This document shows, piece after piece, positions 16,708 to 25,558 of a DNA stretch of 48,964 nt. The notes under the pieces were generated by a model. The model did not search any database. It was not told the origin of the DNA and saw nothing but the letters and a program-made list of their open reading frames with translations. This stretch comes from Hespellia sp. (GTDB lineage: Bacteria > Bacillota > Clostridia > Lachnospirales > Lachnospiraceae). The stretch's first letter is position 1. The number at the start of each line of letters is the position of its first letter. Made by a program: the position numbers and the translations under genes. The stretch lies in NCBI GenBank assembly GCA_028694105.1, contig JAQUUC010000021.1, positions 1 to 48,964 on the forward strand. The letters run 5' to 3'.

Positions 16708-18180
16708 TTATCGTAAGATAAAGAGCCATGCGTTTTCTTTGTCCATAATTTCCCATTCTTTTATTATATGGTAATTCTGTCCTTTGGAAAGGCTGCGCAC
16801 ATATTCCGGATTACGGGAATACATGATGATGGTACCGTCCTCGGTCAGAAGATTGCCGGCCATGTCAAAGAATTTACGGTAAATCTCATAAATTTCTTCA
16901 TCGGATTTATGCCCGGTTTCAAATGGCATATCTGTGAAAATCTCATCAAAAAGATAGTCGTGTGTAAACTCAAAACAATCTTTGTTAACAAAATGAATAA
17001 TCTGTCCGGCGGCATCCATGTTAATCTTCGCTTTGTCAATTGCATCGGGATAAGCATCAATTCCATAAGAGGTGTTGCCCTTTACGACCATCTGACGTTC
17101 GATTAAGAGAGTCGCAACACCGCAGAATGGGTCTAAAATCTGGGCATCCGGGACCATATAGTCCTTTGCGAGTTCTACGAGAAGTGCTGCATTTACCGGT
17201 TTCATACTGGCAGCAACAGATTCCCTGCGGTACGAAAAACGTTCATCGGGAATCGTATTAAGCTTTACCATGACATTAAAGGTATGTGACTTATTTTCAA
17301 TCAGCCGGATTTCTAATTCATAATCCGATGCAGTGTTTAACAGGTCACGTTTGGTTAAACGTTCCAGTTCGGAAGAAAGTGATTTTACAAACGTACTTTT
17401 TTTATCCAGAGGCATGGAACTTTTGACCCCAATGCGGAAGTAGAACGGTGCCGGTTCTCTGTGGATTTTCTTTAACAGTGAAAGAAGGCTGGAAGAGGCT
17501 AACTGTACCGCGGCTTCCTGAGGATTTGCGGAGCAGGTGGTAACGCCCGGTATTGCAAACAACAACTCACTGTAGGTACGGAGGTACAGAAGCTCTTCGA
17601 GGTCTTCAGTTGTAACAAGCAGGCCGGCAGGAAATTCTTCGACCGTTCCGTGCTGAATCTGATCTGCCGTCACATTTTTGTGCAGGCGGTTTGTCAGAAG
17701 AATGCAGTGAAATTTCTCGTGATATCCGGTAAATGTGTGTTTTTTTGCGCCTTCAACAGAAAGAATGATGCTGCCTAGTGCACGCATTTCCGCTTCTGTG
17801 TGTTTTTTGATGTCCGGAGTCAGTTCCAATTTAGAAAGTTCGTTTAATCTGTTTTTTAGCTCGTTTAGATACGGTGAGCAGTCAAATGCGGAGAGTGCAG
17901 TCAGATACGATTCTTTCACAAAAAGTGTAGTCTCTTCTGTATATTTTTGGAAAAGATGGTCACGAAATTCCGGCAGGGCAAGTTCGCCCATGAGCAGTGC
18001 AGCGTTCTTGCGCGTCTTGGCATCATCGGAATCCAGCAGACAGATGAGGGCAGCAGGCTGCGTACCCACAAGCGATTCGAGCTGTCTGCGCCGGTCAGGA
18101 TCTTTGATTTCTTTTCGCAATGCACTCAGGTTCTGCCGGATGTCCTTTCCGTCTAATATATTTTGAAATAATTTTTCCAT
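16708..18180 (-). CDS. Putative RNA/DNA methylase with HEAT-like N-terminus
   Basis: The 490-residue protein ends in a class I SAM-dependent methyltransferase domain (about 335-490): motif I ILDPFCGVATLLIE, the acidic YGIDAYPDAID after strand 2, and the motif IV signature TDMPFE, resembling the D/N-x-P-F/Y motif of UPF0020/Trm11-type RNA N2-guanine methylases. A middle segment (about 140-320) could be a THUMP-like or RFM-like RNA-binding region. The N-terminal 120 residues look like two or three HEAT-type helical repeats (AALICLLDSDDAKTRKNAALL). The start at 18180 (SD GGGAGA) is chosen over 18204. The substrate is not known; tRNA or rRNA is the best guess. Confidence 0.7.
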   Translation of the reverse strand: MEKLFQNILDGKDIRQNLSALRKEIKDPDRRRQLESLVGTQPAALICLLDSDDAKTRKNAALLMGELALPEFRDHLFQKYTEETTLFVKESYLTALSAFDCSPYLNELKNRLNELSKLELTPDIKKHTEAEMRALGSIILSVEGAKKHTFTGYHEKFHCILLTNRLHKNVTADQIQHGTVEEFPAGLLVTTEDLEELLYLRTYSELLFAIPGVTTCSANPQEAAVQLASSSLLSLLKKIHREPAPFYFRIGVKSSMPLDKKSTFVKSLSSELERLTKRDLLNTASDYELEIRLIENKSHTFNVMVKLNTIPDERFSYRRESVAASMKPVNAALLVELAKDYMVPDAQILDPFCGVATLLIERQMVVKGNTSYGIDAYPDAIDKAKINMDAAGQIIHFVNKDCFEFTHDYLFDEIFTDMPFETGHKSDEEIYEIYRKFFDMAGNLLTEDGTIIMYSRNPEYVRSLSKGQNYHIIKEWEIMDKENAWLFILR

Positions 18181-18283
18181 AAAGTCTCCCTTTTCTTGAA
18201 CCATTTTCTATGTCACAGTATACCATATTTATGATATGATAATAGAGAATATTTTCAATTATAATTCACAGGAGGAGACTGAG

Positions 18284-19063
18284 ATGAATAATATGGCAAT
18301 TGGATTATTGATTCCATTACTCGGAACGGTGCTTGGTTCCGCTATGGTTTTCTTTTTAAAAAAGGATATGGGCGCATTGACACAGAAAGCATTACTGGGG
18401 TTTGCATCTGGAGTGATGATTGCGGCAGGTGTGTGGTCACTGATTATGCCATCGATTGAGATGGCGGAGGAACAGGGCGTGATTCCATGGGTTCCGGCAG
18501 CCGCCGGCTTCCTTCTCGGAATGGCATTCTTACTTTTGCTGGATACACTGATTCCACATTTACATATGAATGAAGATGAACCGGAAGGAATCAAATCGAA
18601 TTTGAAGAAAAGCACGATGCTTGTTCTTGCAGTTACACTGCATAACATTCCGGAAGGGATGGCGGTCGGTGTTGTATTTGCCGGAGCAATGATGGAAAAT
18701 TCCGGTGTTTCCATGACTGGTGCGATTGCTCTTGCAATTGGAATTGCAATTCAGAACTTCCCGGAGGGCGCGATTATTTCGATGCCTTTAAAATCACAGG
18801 GGATGTCAAAAGGAAAGGCGTTTGTCTACGGCGGATTATCCGGTGTGGTGGAACCGATTGCAGCGATACTCACCATTTTGCTTGCAGACCTTGTGGTGCC
18901 GGTGCTGCCGTATCTGCTTTCATTTGCGGCCGGGGCAATGATTTATGTGGTTGTGGAAGAACTGATTCCGGAATCACAGAACGGAGAACACTCGAATATC
19001 GGAACGATTGGTGTTGCACTTGGATTTGTTATTATGATGATTCTGGATGTGGCACTTGGATGA
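18284..19063 (+). CDS. ZIP-family metal transporter (ZupT-like)
   Basis: The 259-residue polytopic protein has about eight membrane segments and the ZIP core signatures LHNIPEGMAVGV (helix 4) and IAIQNFPEGAIIS (helix 5), where the HNxPEG and QNxPEG motifs form the binuclear metal site. A cytoplasmic loop with HLHMNEDEPEG follows the third helix. It would import Zn2+ or other divalent cations such as Fe2+ or Mn2+. The start at 18284 has a strong SD (CAGGAGGAGA) and is preferred to an upstream ATG at 18236. It is divergent from the methylase gene and the next gene begins 36 bp downstream. Confidence 0.9.
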   Translation: MNNMAIGLLIPLLGTVLGSAMVFFLKKDMGALTQKALLGFASGVMIAAGVWSLIMPSIEMAEEQGVIPWVPAAAGFLLGMAFLLLLDTLIPHLHMNEDEPEGIKSNLKKSTMLVLAVTLHNIPEGMAVGVVFAGAMMENSGVSMTGAIALAIGIAIQNFPEGAIISMPLKSQGMSKGKAFVYGGLSGVVEPIAAILTILLADLVVPVLPYLLSFAAGAMIYVVVEELIPESQNGEHSNIGTIGVALGFVIMMILDVALG

Positions 19064-19098
19064 TTTTAAGGACAATAGAAGACAGGAGAAATACAGAT

Positions 19099-19896
19099 AT
19101 GAAACTTACAATATTAGGAACTGGAAATGCGACTGTTACAGAATGTTACAATACTTGCTTTGCACTGACAGAGAACGGACAGCATTTTCTCGTAGACTGC
19201 GGCGGAGGCAACCGCATCTTAAAAGTCCTGAAGGACACGGGCATAGATCTGACAGACCTTCATGACATTTTTATCACACATGAGCATGCGGACCATATTT
19301 TGGGGATTGTCTGGATGATTCGGTTAATCGGAACGAAGATGAATCAGGGGAAATACGAGGGCGATTTACGAATCTATTGTCATTCGGATCTGGTAAATAC
19401 AATTCGTACACTTTCCGAGCTTACCACACAGAAGAAAGTGTGCATACATTTTGGTGAGAGAATTATATTTGTTCCGCTGGAGCATGGAGATCAAAAACAG
19501 ATTCTCGGAAAAGAGGTCACGTTCTTTGACATTATGTCAACAAAGGCAAAACAATATGGCTTCACCATGAATATAGATGGAACGAAATTCACCTGTGTGG
19601 GCGATGAGCCTTATAATGAGGCAGATTATGAGTTTGTGAAAGGCAGTGACTGGCTGATGCACGAGGCATTCTGTCTGTTCGGCGAAGCGGATAAATTCAA
19701 ACCCTACGAGAAGCATCACAGTACGGTGAAAGAAGCCTGCCTGCTGGCAGAAGAGCTGGGGGTTTCGAATCTGATTCTGTATCATACGGAAGAGACACAT
19801 TTGAAACAGCGGAAGGAAATGTATACGGCGGAAGGCACGGCTTATTATCATGGAAATCTGTATGTTCCGGATGATTTGGAAGTATTTGAGGTGTAA
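19099..19896 (+). CDS. Metallo-beta-lactamase-fold hydrolase, RNase Z-like
   Basis: This 265-residue protein shows the MBL metal motif ITHEHADHILGIVW (HxHxDH) near residue 65, an upstream LVDCGGG strand, FTCVGDEPYNE with a metal-bridging Asp (about 170), HEAFC, and a C-terminal YHTEETHL His. The arrangement resembles RNase Z/ElaC-like hydrolases but is shorter than canonical tRNase Z and lacks a clear exosite arm, so the substrate is open (RNA, cyclic nucleotide phosphodiester or other). The start at 19099 gives the family N-terminus MKLTILGTGNA and has AGGAG upstream. It may be co-transcribed with the ZIP gene. Confidence 0.78.
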   Translation: MKLTILGTGNATVTECYNTCFALTENGQHFLVDCGGGNRILKVLKDTGIDLTDLHDIFITHEHADHILGIVWMIRLIGTKMNQGKYEGDLRIYCHSDLVNTIRTLSELTTQKKVCIHFGERIIFVPLEHGDQKQILGKEVTFFDIMSTKAKQYGFTMNIDGTKFTCVGDEPYNEADYEFVKGSDWLMHEAFCLFGEADKFKPYEKHHSTVKEACLLAEELGVSNLILYHTEETHLKQRKEMYTAEGTAYYHGNLYVPDDLEVFEV

Positions 19897-19916
19897 ATGA
19901 GAATAGAAAGCAGAGA

Positions 19917-19945
19917 AAAGCAGGTATGAAAATATCTGCTTTTTT
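19917..19945 (+). terminator. Intrinsic terminator after the MBL-fold gene
   Basis: AGCAG-TAT pairs with ATA-CTGCT across GAAA, with one opposed mismatch, and six T residues follow. Confidence 0.75.
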
Positions 19946-19988
19946 GCTGCGCATGTAAGATTAAAGAACAGTGGACCTTTACTTGCCA

Positions 19989-20011
19989 TATGTTATAGTG
20001 AATTCTTTAAA
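19989..20011 (+). repeat. 23-bp repeat, left copy flanking the catabolic operon
   Basis: TATGTTATAGTG at 19989-20000 runs straight into AATTCTTTAAA at 20001-20011. The same 23-bp sequence with two substitutions occurs in direct orientation at 29928-29950, just past the symporter gene. The rest of 19946-20190 is A-rich and I see no gene in it. Confidence 0.6.
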
Positions 20012-20167
20012 ATAAACATAAACATCTGTGATAAATGATTAAAACAAAGAAAATGAGCTGGAAAAACAAATAAGAAATCTTCAACAGAAACAAAAATACA
20101 AAAAAATGCACAAAAACCAAAAAATAAAGTGTGATTAATTGGTTATCAAGTTGTGAAATGCTCACAA

Positions 20168-20279
20168 AAATGTTTAAAACAAAGATTTTTAGTTGACTAT
20201 TTCCGCTGTTTGAAGTAGTATGTAGACATAAACAAATGGTTCCGAACGGGATGAGGAGTCAAATGTTTTTCGGCCGAAA
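20168..20279 (+). promoter_or_regulatory. Catabolic operon promoter and candidate operators
   Basis: A -35 TTGACT (20193-20198), 17-bp spacer and -10 TAGTAT (20216-20221) give a leader of about 100 nt. AAATGTT occurs upstream (20168-20174) and downstream (20261-20267) of the promoter. The same core precedes the DeoR gene at the operon end, so these may be DeoR sites. A perfect 12-bp palindrome, TTTCGGCCGAAA, lies at 20268-20279. I could not find a convincing CcpA site. Confidence 0.55.
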
Positions 20280-20327
20280 CTGTAAAAATATAATGTAACG
20301 TTTTATCATGAAAATGGAGGAAAGAAA

Positions 20328-21404
20328 ATGAAAGCATTAGCAAGATATGGCAAAGAATTTGGTGGATATCGGATGATCGATGTTCCGGAACCTGAGTGTG
20401 GACCAGAGGATATTATTATTGAGGTGAAAGCAGCGGCAATCTGCGGAGCAGACATGAAACATTTCAAAGTAGAGAACGGATCAGATGAATTCAACTCTAT
20501 CCGTGGACATGAGTTCGCTGGAGAAATCGTAAAAGTTGGTACAGAAGTTAAGGACTGGAAGATTGGACAGAGAATCGTATCAGACAACAGTGCTCATGTA
20601 TGTGGCGTTTGCCCGGCTTGTGAAGCAGGAGATTTCCTTTGCTGCGAACATAAAGTGAATCTTGGATTAGACAACAATACATGGGGCGGCGGCTTCTCAA
20701 AATATTGTAAGATTCCGGGAGAAATCCTTCGCATCCACAAACATGCAATCTGGGAAATTCCAGAGGAAGTTGCATACGAAGAGGCAGCACTGATGGACCC
20801 GATCTGCAACTCTTATAAAGCAATTGCACAGCAGGCACATTTACTTCCGGGACAGGACGTGGTTGTATTCGGAACAGGCCCGATCGGATTATTTGCAGTA
20901 CAGGTTGCACGTATCATGGGAGCGGTGAACATTGTCATGGTAGGACTTCAGGATGACACAAAGGTTCGTTTTGGTGTTGCAAAAGAACTGGGTGCGACAC
21001 ACTGTGTCAACGGATCGACAGAAGATGTGGTTGCACGCTGTCAGGAAATCTGCGGAAAAGACAATCTTGGATTAGTGGTAGAGTGTTCCGGTGCGAACAT
21101 CGCATTAAAACAGGCAATTGAAATGACAAGACCAAACGCTGAGATCGTTCGTGTCGGTATGGGATTCAAACCATTGGAATTCTCTATCAATGACATCACA
21201 GCATGGAACAAGAGCATCATCGGACATATGGCATATGATTCTACCACATGGAGAAATGCAATGCGTCTTCTTAAGTCGGGAGCAATCAATGTACAGCCTA
21301 TGATTACACACAGAATCGGTCTTTCACAGTGGGAAGAAGGCTTTCAGGCTATGGCAGACAAAGAAGCAATCAAAGTCATCATGACTTATGATTATGAGGA
21401 CTAA
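20328..21404 (+). CDS. Zinc-dependent alcohol/polyol dehydrogenase
   Basis: The 358-residue protein is a medium-chain dehydrogenase of the sorbitol/threonine dehydrogenase group. The catalytic zinc ligands appear as CGADMKHFK (Cys near 38) and GHEFAGEIV (His-Glu near 61-62). The structural zinc lobe has CGVCPACEAGDFLCCEH with four cysteines. The Rossmann fold shows VVVFGTGPIGLFAVQVARI. It should oxidise a polyol or sugar alcohol to a ketose with NAD(P)+, or the reverse. It is the first gene of the operon, with SD GGAGGAAAG. A second dehydrogenase of the same superfamily lies three genes on, so the pathway may oxidise at one carbon and reduce at another. Confidence 0.88.
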   Translation: MKALARYGKEFGGYRMIDVPEPECGPEDIIIEVKAAAICGADMKHFKVENGSDEFNSIRGHEFAGEIVKVGTEVKDWKIGQRIVSDNSAHVCGVCPACEAGDFLCCEHKVNLGLDNNTWGGGFSKYCKIPGEILRIHKHAIWEIPEEVAYEEAALMDPICNSYKAIAQQAHLLPGQDVVVFGTGPIGLFAVQVARIMGAVNIVMVGLQDDTKVRFGVAKELGATHCVNGSTEDVVARCQEICGKDNLGLVVECSGANIALKQAIEMTRPNAEIVRVGMGFKPLEFSINDITAWNKSIIGHMAYDSTTWRNAMRLLKSGAINVQPMITHRIGLSQWEEGFQAMADKEAIKVIMTYDYED

Positions 21405-21408
21405 TCAC

Positions 21409-22119
21409 ATGGAGAGAAAATTAATGGTCGCACCGTCTGTTGGGTGCTGTGATTTATTCCATGTAGAAGAACAGATGAAGATTATCAACGAGAAGTCGGA
21501 CTATTTACATATGGACATCAAGGATGGAGTCTATGTGCCAAGCTATGGAATCGGACCGGATTATCTCGATTATCTGAATAAACATGTAGCAAATTTAAAG
21601 CCGATGGATGCGCATCTTATGGTGGCACATCCACAGCAGTATCTTGAAACCTTTGCAAATGCCGGTGCAGCGTATATCACGCCGCACACGGACTGCATCG
21701 AGGGCGATGCATTTGTGACAATCCACAGAATCAAGGAGCTGGGATGTAAGGCAGGTGTTGCCTTAAGCCCATCCGTTCCACTGGAGACGATAGAATACTA
21801 TCTTCCGTTGCTGGATAAAGTCACAATCATGATCGTGGACCCGGGGATCTCAGGGCAGCCGGTCGATCCTCAGATGTATGTGAAAATCAGGCGTCTGGCA
21901 AAAATCAGAAAAGAAAGAAACTTAAATTTCCTGATCGAGGCGGACGGCTCAATGAACAAAGACCTCTACCGACCACTTTATGAGGCGGGTGCGGATATCG
22001 TAATCATGGGACCGCCTGCACTTTGGAACAAAGATAAAGATTTTACAAAGGCATGGGCTATGATGGAAGAGGATCTTGAGACAGAGTTAAAGGGAGCTGT
22101 GAGAGACAGCGAGATATAA
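21409..22119 (+). CDS. Ketose-phosphate 3-epimerase, AlsE/Rpe family
   Basis: This 236-residue TIM barrel belongs to the ribulose-phosphate 3-epimerase family and looks closer to allulose-6-phosphate 3-epimerase (AlsE) than to Rpe. Visible metal and catalytic motifs are APSVGCCDL, LHMDIKDGVYVPS (His and Asp metal ligands), MDAHLMVAHP, MIVDPGISGQP and IEADGSM (catalytic Asp). It should invert C3 of a ketose 5- or 6-phosphate; conversion of allulose-6-P to fructose-6-P is one possibility. The start is uncertain: 21409 lies 4 bp past the previous stop, while 21424 has a better SD (GGAGAG) and yields the family's usual short N-terminus. Confidence 0.78.
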   Translation: MERKLMVAPSVGCCDLFHVEEQMKIINEKSDYLHMDIKDGVYVPSYGIGPDYLDYLNKHVANLKPMDAHLMVAHPQQYLETFANAGAAYITPHTDCIEGDAFVTIHRIKELGCKAGVALSPSVPLETIEYYLPLLDKVTIMIVDPGISGQPVDPQMYVKIRRLAKIRKERNLNFLIEADGSMNKDLYRPLYEAGADIVIMGPPALWNKDKDFTKAWAMMEEDLETELKGAVRDSEI

Positions 22120-22170
22120 AACAACCGAATACAAATTCAAAAGAAATGGTAATGAGGAAAGGGTAAAAAA

Positions 22171-23547
22171 ATGAATAATAAATCAAATGCAAATATCGGA
22201 GCAAGACTGGATCGTCTGCCAAATTCAAGCTGGCATATTAAAATGTGGCTGGTAACAGCGTTCGCACTTCTCGTTTGCTGGTCAAACGGTATCGGTGGTG
22301 CAGTACAGAACATCTTATTAAATGAAATTCACTGGTTAGAGCCGGGAAGCAAGCTTCTCGCAATGTGGGGAACTACATACACAGCAGGTCAGTTATTTGG
22401 AGCACTGATTGGCGGACCGATCGGAGATAAGATTGGCCGTAAGAAATCAATCCTTTTATATGAAGCAATCCATATTGTAGCGATGATCGGCGGCGCACTT
22501 TCACCGAACATCTATGTACTGTATGTCTTCCGACTGATTCAGGGTCTTGGACTTGGTGCTTTATTAGTTGTACTTTTTGCAGGATTTACAGAGTATGTTC
22601 CGGGAAGAAACCGTGGTACATGGTCAAGCCGTACTTCATTTATCGGTAACTGGGCTCATCCGGTATGTAATGGTATCGCACTTTTAATCGGATCTTGTGT
22701 AGCAAGCTATGCGTTAAACTGGAGAATCCAGTTCATGATTCCTTCTGTATTATCAATCATCGCCTGCGTCTTTATTATTAAGAAGTTCCCAGAGTCGCCA
22801 AGATGGTTAGAATCTCAGGGAAGAGTCGAAGAAGCAGATAAGATCATGACACAGATTGAAAAAGAAATCGAAAGCTCTACCGGCAAAAAACTTCCAGAAG
22901 TAACAGAAGAGCCAAAAGCAGTAAAACAGCTTCCATATTCTGCATTATTCAGAGGAAAACTGCTCAGAAGAACAATCGTAGGATCACTTGTATTAATCGG
23001 TATGAACACAATTCAGTATACACTGATGAACTGGATGCCTTCTATGCTTTCATCTATGGGATACAGCACATCAGACTCACAGTTCATGACAATGTTCGGT
23101 CTCTTCGGAGCTCCGTTCGGAATCTTTATTGCATCCTTAATTATGGATAAGATTCCACGTAAAGCAATGGGCGTTGGACTTCTGGCATTGATGGCGGTAC
23201 TTGGAATCATCACAGGACAGCAGACAACGATGACATCACTGATTGTATGCACCTTCCTGTTGAACACAGTCATTTATATGTACGTATGCTATGCATCTGC
23301 TGTCTACGTTCCAGAGATGTGGCCAACCTCAGCAAAACTTTCTGGTTCCGGCTTCAGTAACGCAATGGGTCGTGTGAGCAACATTTTCTTCCCATTCCTT
23401 GTAACATCTGTTGCAGCTTCTTCCATGGGAGCAAACGGAGTATTTATCCTGATTTCTATCGTAGCTGTGATCATCGCAGTCGGTATCTTATTCTTAGGTG
23501 TTGAGACACGTGGAGAATCGGTAGAGAACATTGGAGATGTAGAATAA
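22171..23547 (+). CDS. MFS sugar/polyol transporter
   Basis: The 458-residue protein has 12 predicted membrane helices and sugar-porter family signatures: GGPIGDKIGRKK between helices 2 and 3, RLIQGLGLGALLVV in helix 4, PESPRWLESQGR after helix 6, and a C-terminal VETRGESVENI. It probably imports the unphosphorylated substrate of this operon by proton or cation symport, implying that phosphorylation is done inside by the PfkB kinase rather than by a PTS. The SD is weak (GAGGAAAGGG, then a short A-rich spacer). Confidence 0.87.
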   Translation: MNNKSNANIGARLDRLPNSSWHIKMWLVTAFALLVCWSNGIGGAVQNILLNEIHWLEPGSKLLAMWGTTYTAGQLFGALIGGPIGDKIGRKKSILLYEAIHIVAMIGGALSPNIYVLYVFRLIQGLGLGALLVVLFAGFTEYVPGRNRGTWSSRTSFIGNWAHPVCNGIALLIGSCVASYALNWRIQFMIPSVLSIIACVFIIKKFPESPRWLESQGRVEEADKIMTQIEKEIESSTGKKLPEVTEEPKAVKQLPYSALFRGKLLRRTIVGSLVLIGMNTIQYTLMNWMPSMLSSMGYSTSDSQFMTMFGLFGAPFGIFIASLIMDKIPRKAMGVGLLALMAVLGIITGQQTTMTSLIVCTFLLNTVIYMYVCYASAVYVPEMWPTSAKLSGSGFSNAMGRVSNIFFPFLVTSVAASSMGANGVFILISIVAVIIAVGILFLGVETRGESVENIGDVE

Positions 23548-23620
23548 TTGATTCGAACATTTTAACACGCGGTGTCCGGACAGTCCGGGCACCGGGATAC
23601 AACATAAGGAGGTCTTAATT

Positions 23621-24676
23621 TTGAACAACTCAGAAGCAATTTTAGTAACACCCGGACAATTTGAAATTCAGGAATGTGAAGTTCCACAGCCAAAAGACAA
23701 TGAAATCTTAATGAAGGTAGAATACGTAGGAATGTGTGGATCTGATATCCACGGATTTGAATTCGGACCATTTATTCCGCCAAAAGATCCAAATCAGAAA
23801 ATCGGACTTGGACATGAAGTGGCAGGCGAGGTTGTTGGAATCGGAGCCAGGGTCACAAAATTTAAAGTCGGTGATAAGGTTTTGATCGAGCCAAGTGTTC
23901 CGGATGAATCTACAGAATACAGCAAGCACGGTCATTACAATATTTGCCCAAGTGTGGACATGTTAGCAACACAGCCGCATTATAAAGGCGCATTGACACA
24001 GTACATGACACATCCAGAAGCATGGACCTATCACATTCCAGAAGGAATGTCTACATTAGAGGGTGCTTTGGTCGAGCCGGCAGCAGTCGGAATGCATGCA
24101 GCAGTTCTCGGCGGCGCAATGCTCGGTAAGAGCATCGTGATCTTAGGCGGCGGAACGATCGGTCTTATGACACTTCAGGCATGTGTAAGCCTTGGAGCAA
24201 CAGATATCACGGTGGTTGATGTTCTTCAGAAGCGTCTGGACCTTGCTCTGAAATTAGGTGCAAAAAGAGTCATTAACGGAAAAGAAGAAGATACGGTAGC
24301 AGTTCTTCGTTCACCAGAACTTTATGGGGATCAGGGCGTGGATCTTATATTTGAATGTGCGGGATCTGCATTTACAACCAATCAGGCAATTCAGGCAGTT
24401 GCACGTGGTGGAAAAATCATGATGGTTGGCACACAGTCGAAACCGGTACCAATTGATTTCCTTAAGATCAATCGTGAAGTAACGATTCAGACATCCTTCC
24501 GATACTGCAACAACTTCCCACAGACAATCGAAGCGATTGCGACCGGAAAGTTTAATGTCAAAGATATGGTTACAAATATCTATGATTACAAAGATGTTCA
24601 GAAAGCATTTACAGAAGCAATTGATCCGGTGAAAAAAGCCGATATGATCAAAGGTGTTGTAAAAGTAGCTGAGTAA
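23621..24676 (+). CDS. Zinc-type sorbitol/L-iditol dehydrogenase-like protein, TTG start
   Basis: This 351-residue medium-chain dehydrogenase keeps the catalytic zinc motif (CGSDIHGFEFG, LGHEVAGEV, VEPAAVGMHA) and the Rossmann glycines (VILGGGTIGLMTLQA). The segment that normally holds the four structural-zinc cysteines reads YSKHGHYNICPSVD and retains only one, so the structural zinc is probably absent, as in mammalian sorbitol dehydrogenase. The start codon is TTG at 23621, supported by AAGGAGG 7 nt upstream. It likely interconverts a polyol and ketose; which carbon it oxidises is unknown. Confidence 0.86.
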   Translation: MNNSEAILVTPGQFEIQECEVPQPKDNEILMKVEYVGMCGSDIHGFEFGPFIPPKDPNQKIGLGHEVAGEVVGIGARVTKFKVGDKVLIEPSVPDESTEYSKHGHYNICPSVDMLATQPHYKGALTQYMTHPEAWTYHIPEGMSTLEGALVEPAAVGMHAAVLGGAMLGKSIVILGGGTIGLMTLQACVSLGATDITVVDVLQKRLDLALKLGAKRVINGKEEDTVAVLRSPELYGDQGVDLIFECAGSAFTTNQAIQAVARGGKIMMVGTQSKPVPIDFLKINREVTIQTSFRYCNNFPQTIEAIATGKFNVKDMVTNIYDYKDVQKAFTEAIDPVKKADMIKGVVKVAE

Positions 24677-24718
24677 AAGGAACAAACAAATAGAGTGGTT
24701 TAAGAAAAGGAGATAATT

Positions 24719-25558
24719 ATGATTTCAGATATCAGATATTGGGAAAAGAAAGCAAGCGAAGGACATTACGCAATTCCACATTTTAACGTATGGAACGCGG
24801 AAATGTTAATGGGAGTTATGGATGCGGCAGAAGAATTACGCGCACCGGTCATCATCTCATTTGGTACAGGATTTACAGGAAACACTTCATTTGAAGATTA
24901 CTGCTACATGATGGAATCTATGGCAAAAAAAGCAACCGTTCCGGTAATTCTTCACTGGGATCATGGCCGCAACATGACAATCCTTCAGAACGCAGTAGAT
25001 CACTGTATGAATTCCGTTATGCGTGATGCTTCTGCATTGCCATACGAGCAGAATGTTGCAGAAATCAAGAGATGCGTCGATTATTTCCACGCATACAATA
25101 TCCCGGTTGAAGCAGAGCTCGGACATGTAGGAAATGAAACCGTATACGAAGAAGCTTTAGCAGATTATGAGTACACAGACCCTAAGACAGCAAAAGACTT
25201 TGTAGACAGAACAGGCTGTGATTCGTTAGCAATCGCAATCGGAAATGTTCATGGTGTATATTCTTCAGAGCCAAAACTTGCATTTGACATTTTAGAAGAA
25301 GTTGCAAATGCAGTCGACGTTCCAATCGTACTGCACGGAGCTTCCGGCATCGGTGACGAGGACATTAAGAAAGCAATCTCACTCGGTGTTGCAAAAATCA
25401 ACATCCATACAGAACTTACACTGGCTGCACTGGATGCAATCAAAGAGAACATTGACGAACCATACCTTGCAATGCAGAGAAAAGTAAGAACAGCAGTAAA
25501 AGAACGTGCAATGTACAAAATCAAATTATTCGGAGATGACGGAAGGGCTGATGAGTAA
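24719..25558 (+). CDS. Class II fructose/tagatose-bisphosphate aldolase family protein
   Basis: The 279-residue TIM-barrel protein has class II aldolase motifs: ILHWDHGR (zinc His and catalytic Asp), VEAELGHVG, AIGNVHGVY (zinc His), LHGASGI and a C-terminal KINIHTEL. In canonical enzymes the last motif is usually NxDT-like, binding DHAP phosphate; here the Asp is His, so specificity may differ from FbaA. It probably cleaves a ketose 1-phosphate or 1,6-bisphosphate to DHAP and an aldehyde. It overlaps the kinase gene by 8 bp, implying that kinase product and aldolase substrate are linked. SD AAGGAGAT. Confidence 0.86.
   Translation: MISDIRYWEKKASEGHYAIPHFNVWNAEMLMGVMDAAEELRAPVIISFGTGFTGNTSFEDYCYMMESMAKKATVPVILHWDHGRNMTILQNAVDHCMNSVMRDASALPYEQNVAEIKRCVDYFHAYNIPVEAELGHVGNETVYEEALADYEYTDPKTAKDFVDRTGCDSLAIAIGNVHGVYSSEPKLAFDILEEVANAVDVPIVLHGASGIGDEDIKKAISLGVAKINIHTELTLAALDAIKENIDEPYLAMQRKVRTAVKERAMYKIKLFGDDGRADE

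Noticed and set aside
20284-20310. Possible CcpA (cre) site near the catabolic operon start
   Set aside because: The sequence around TGTAACGTTTTATCA cannot be aligned to the cre consensus without shifting the central CG.
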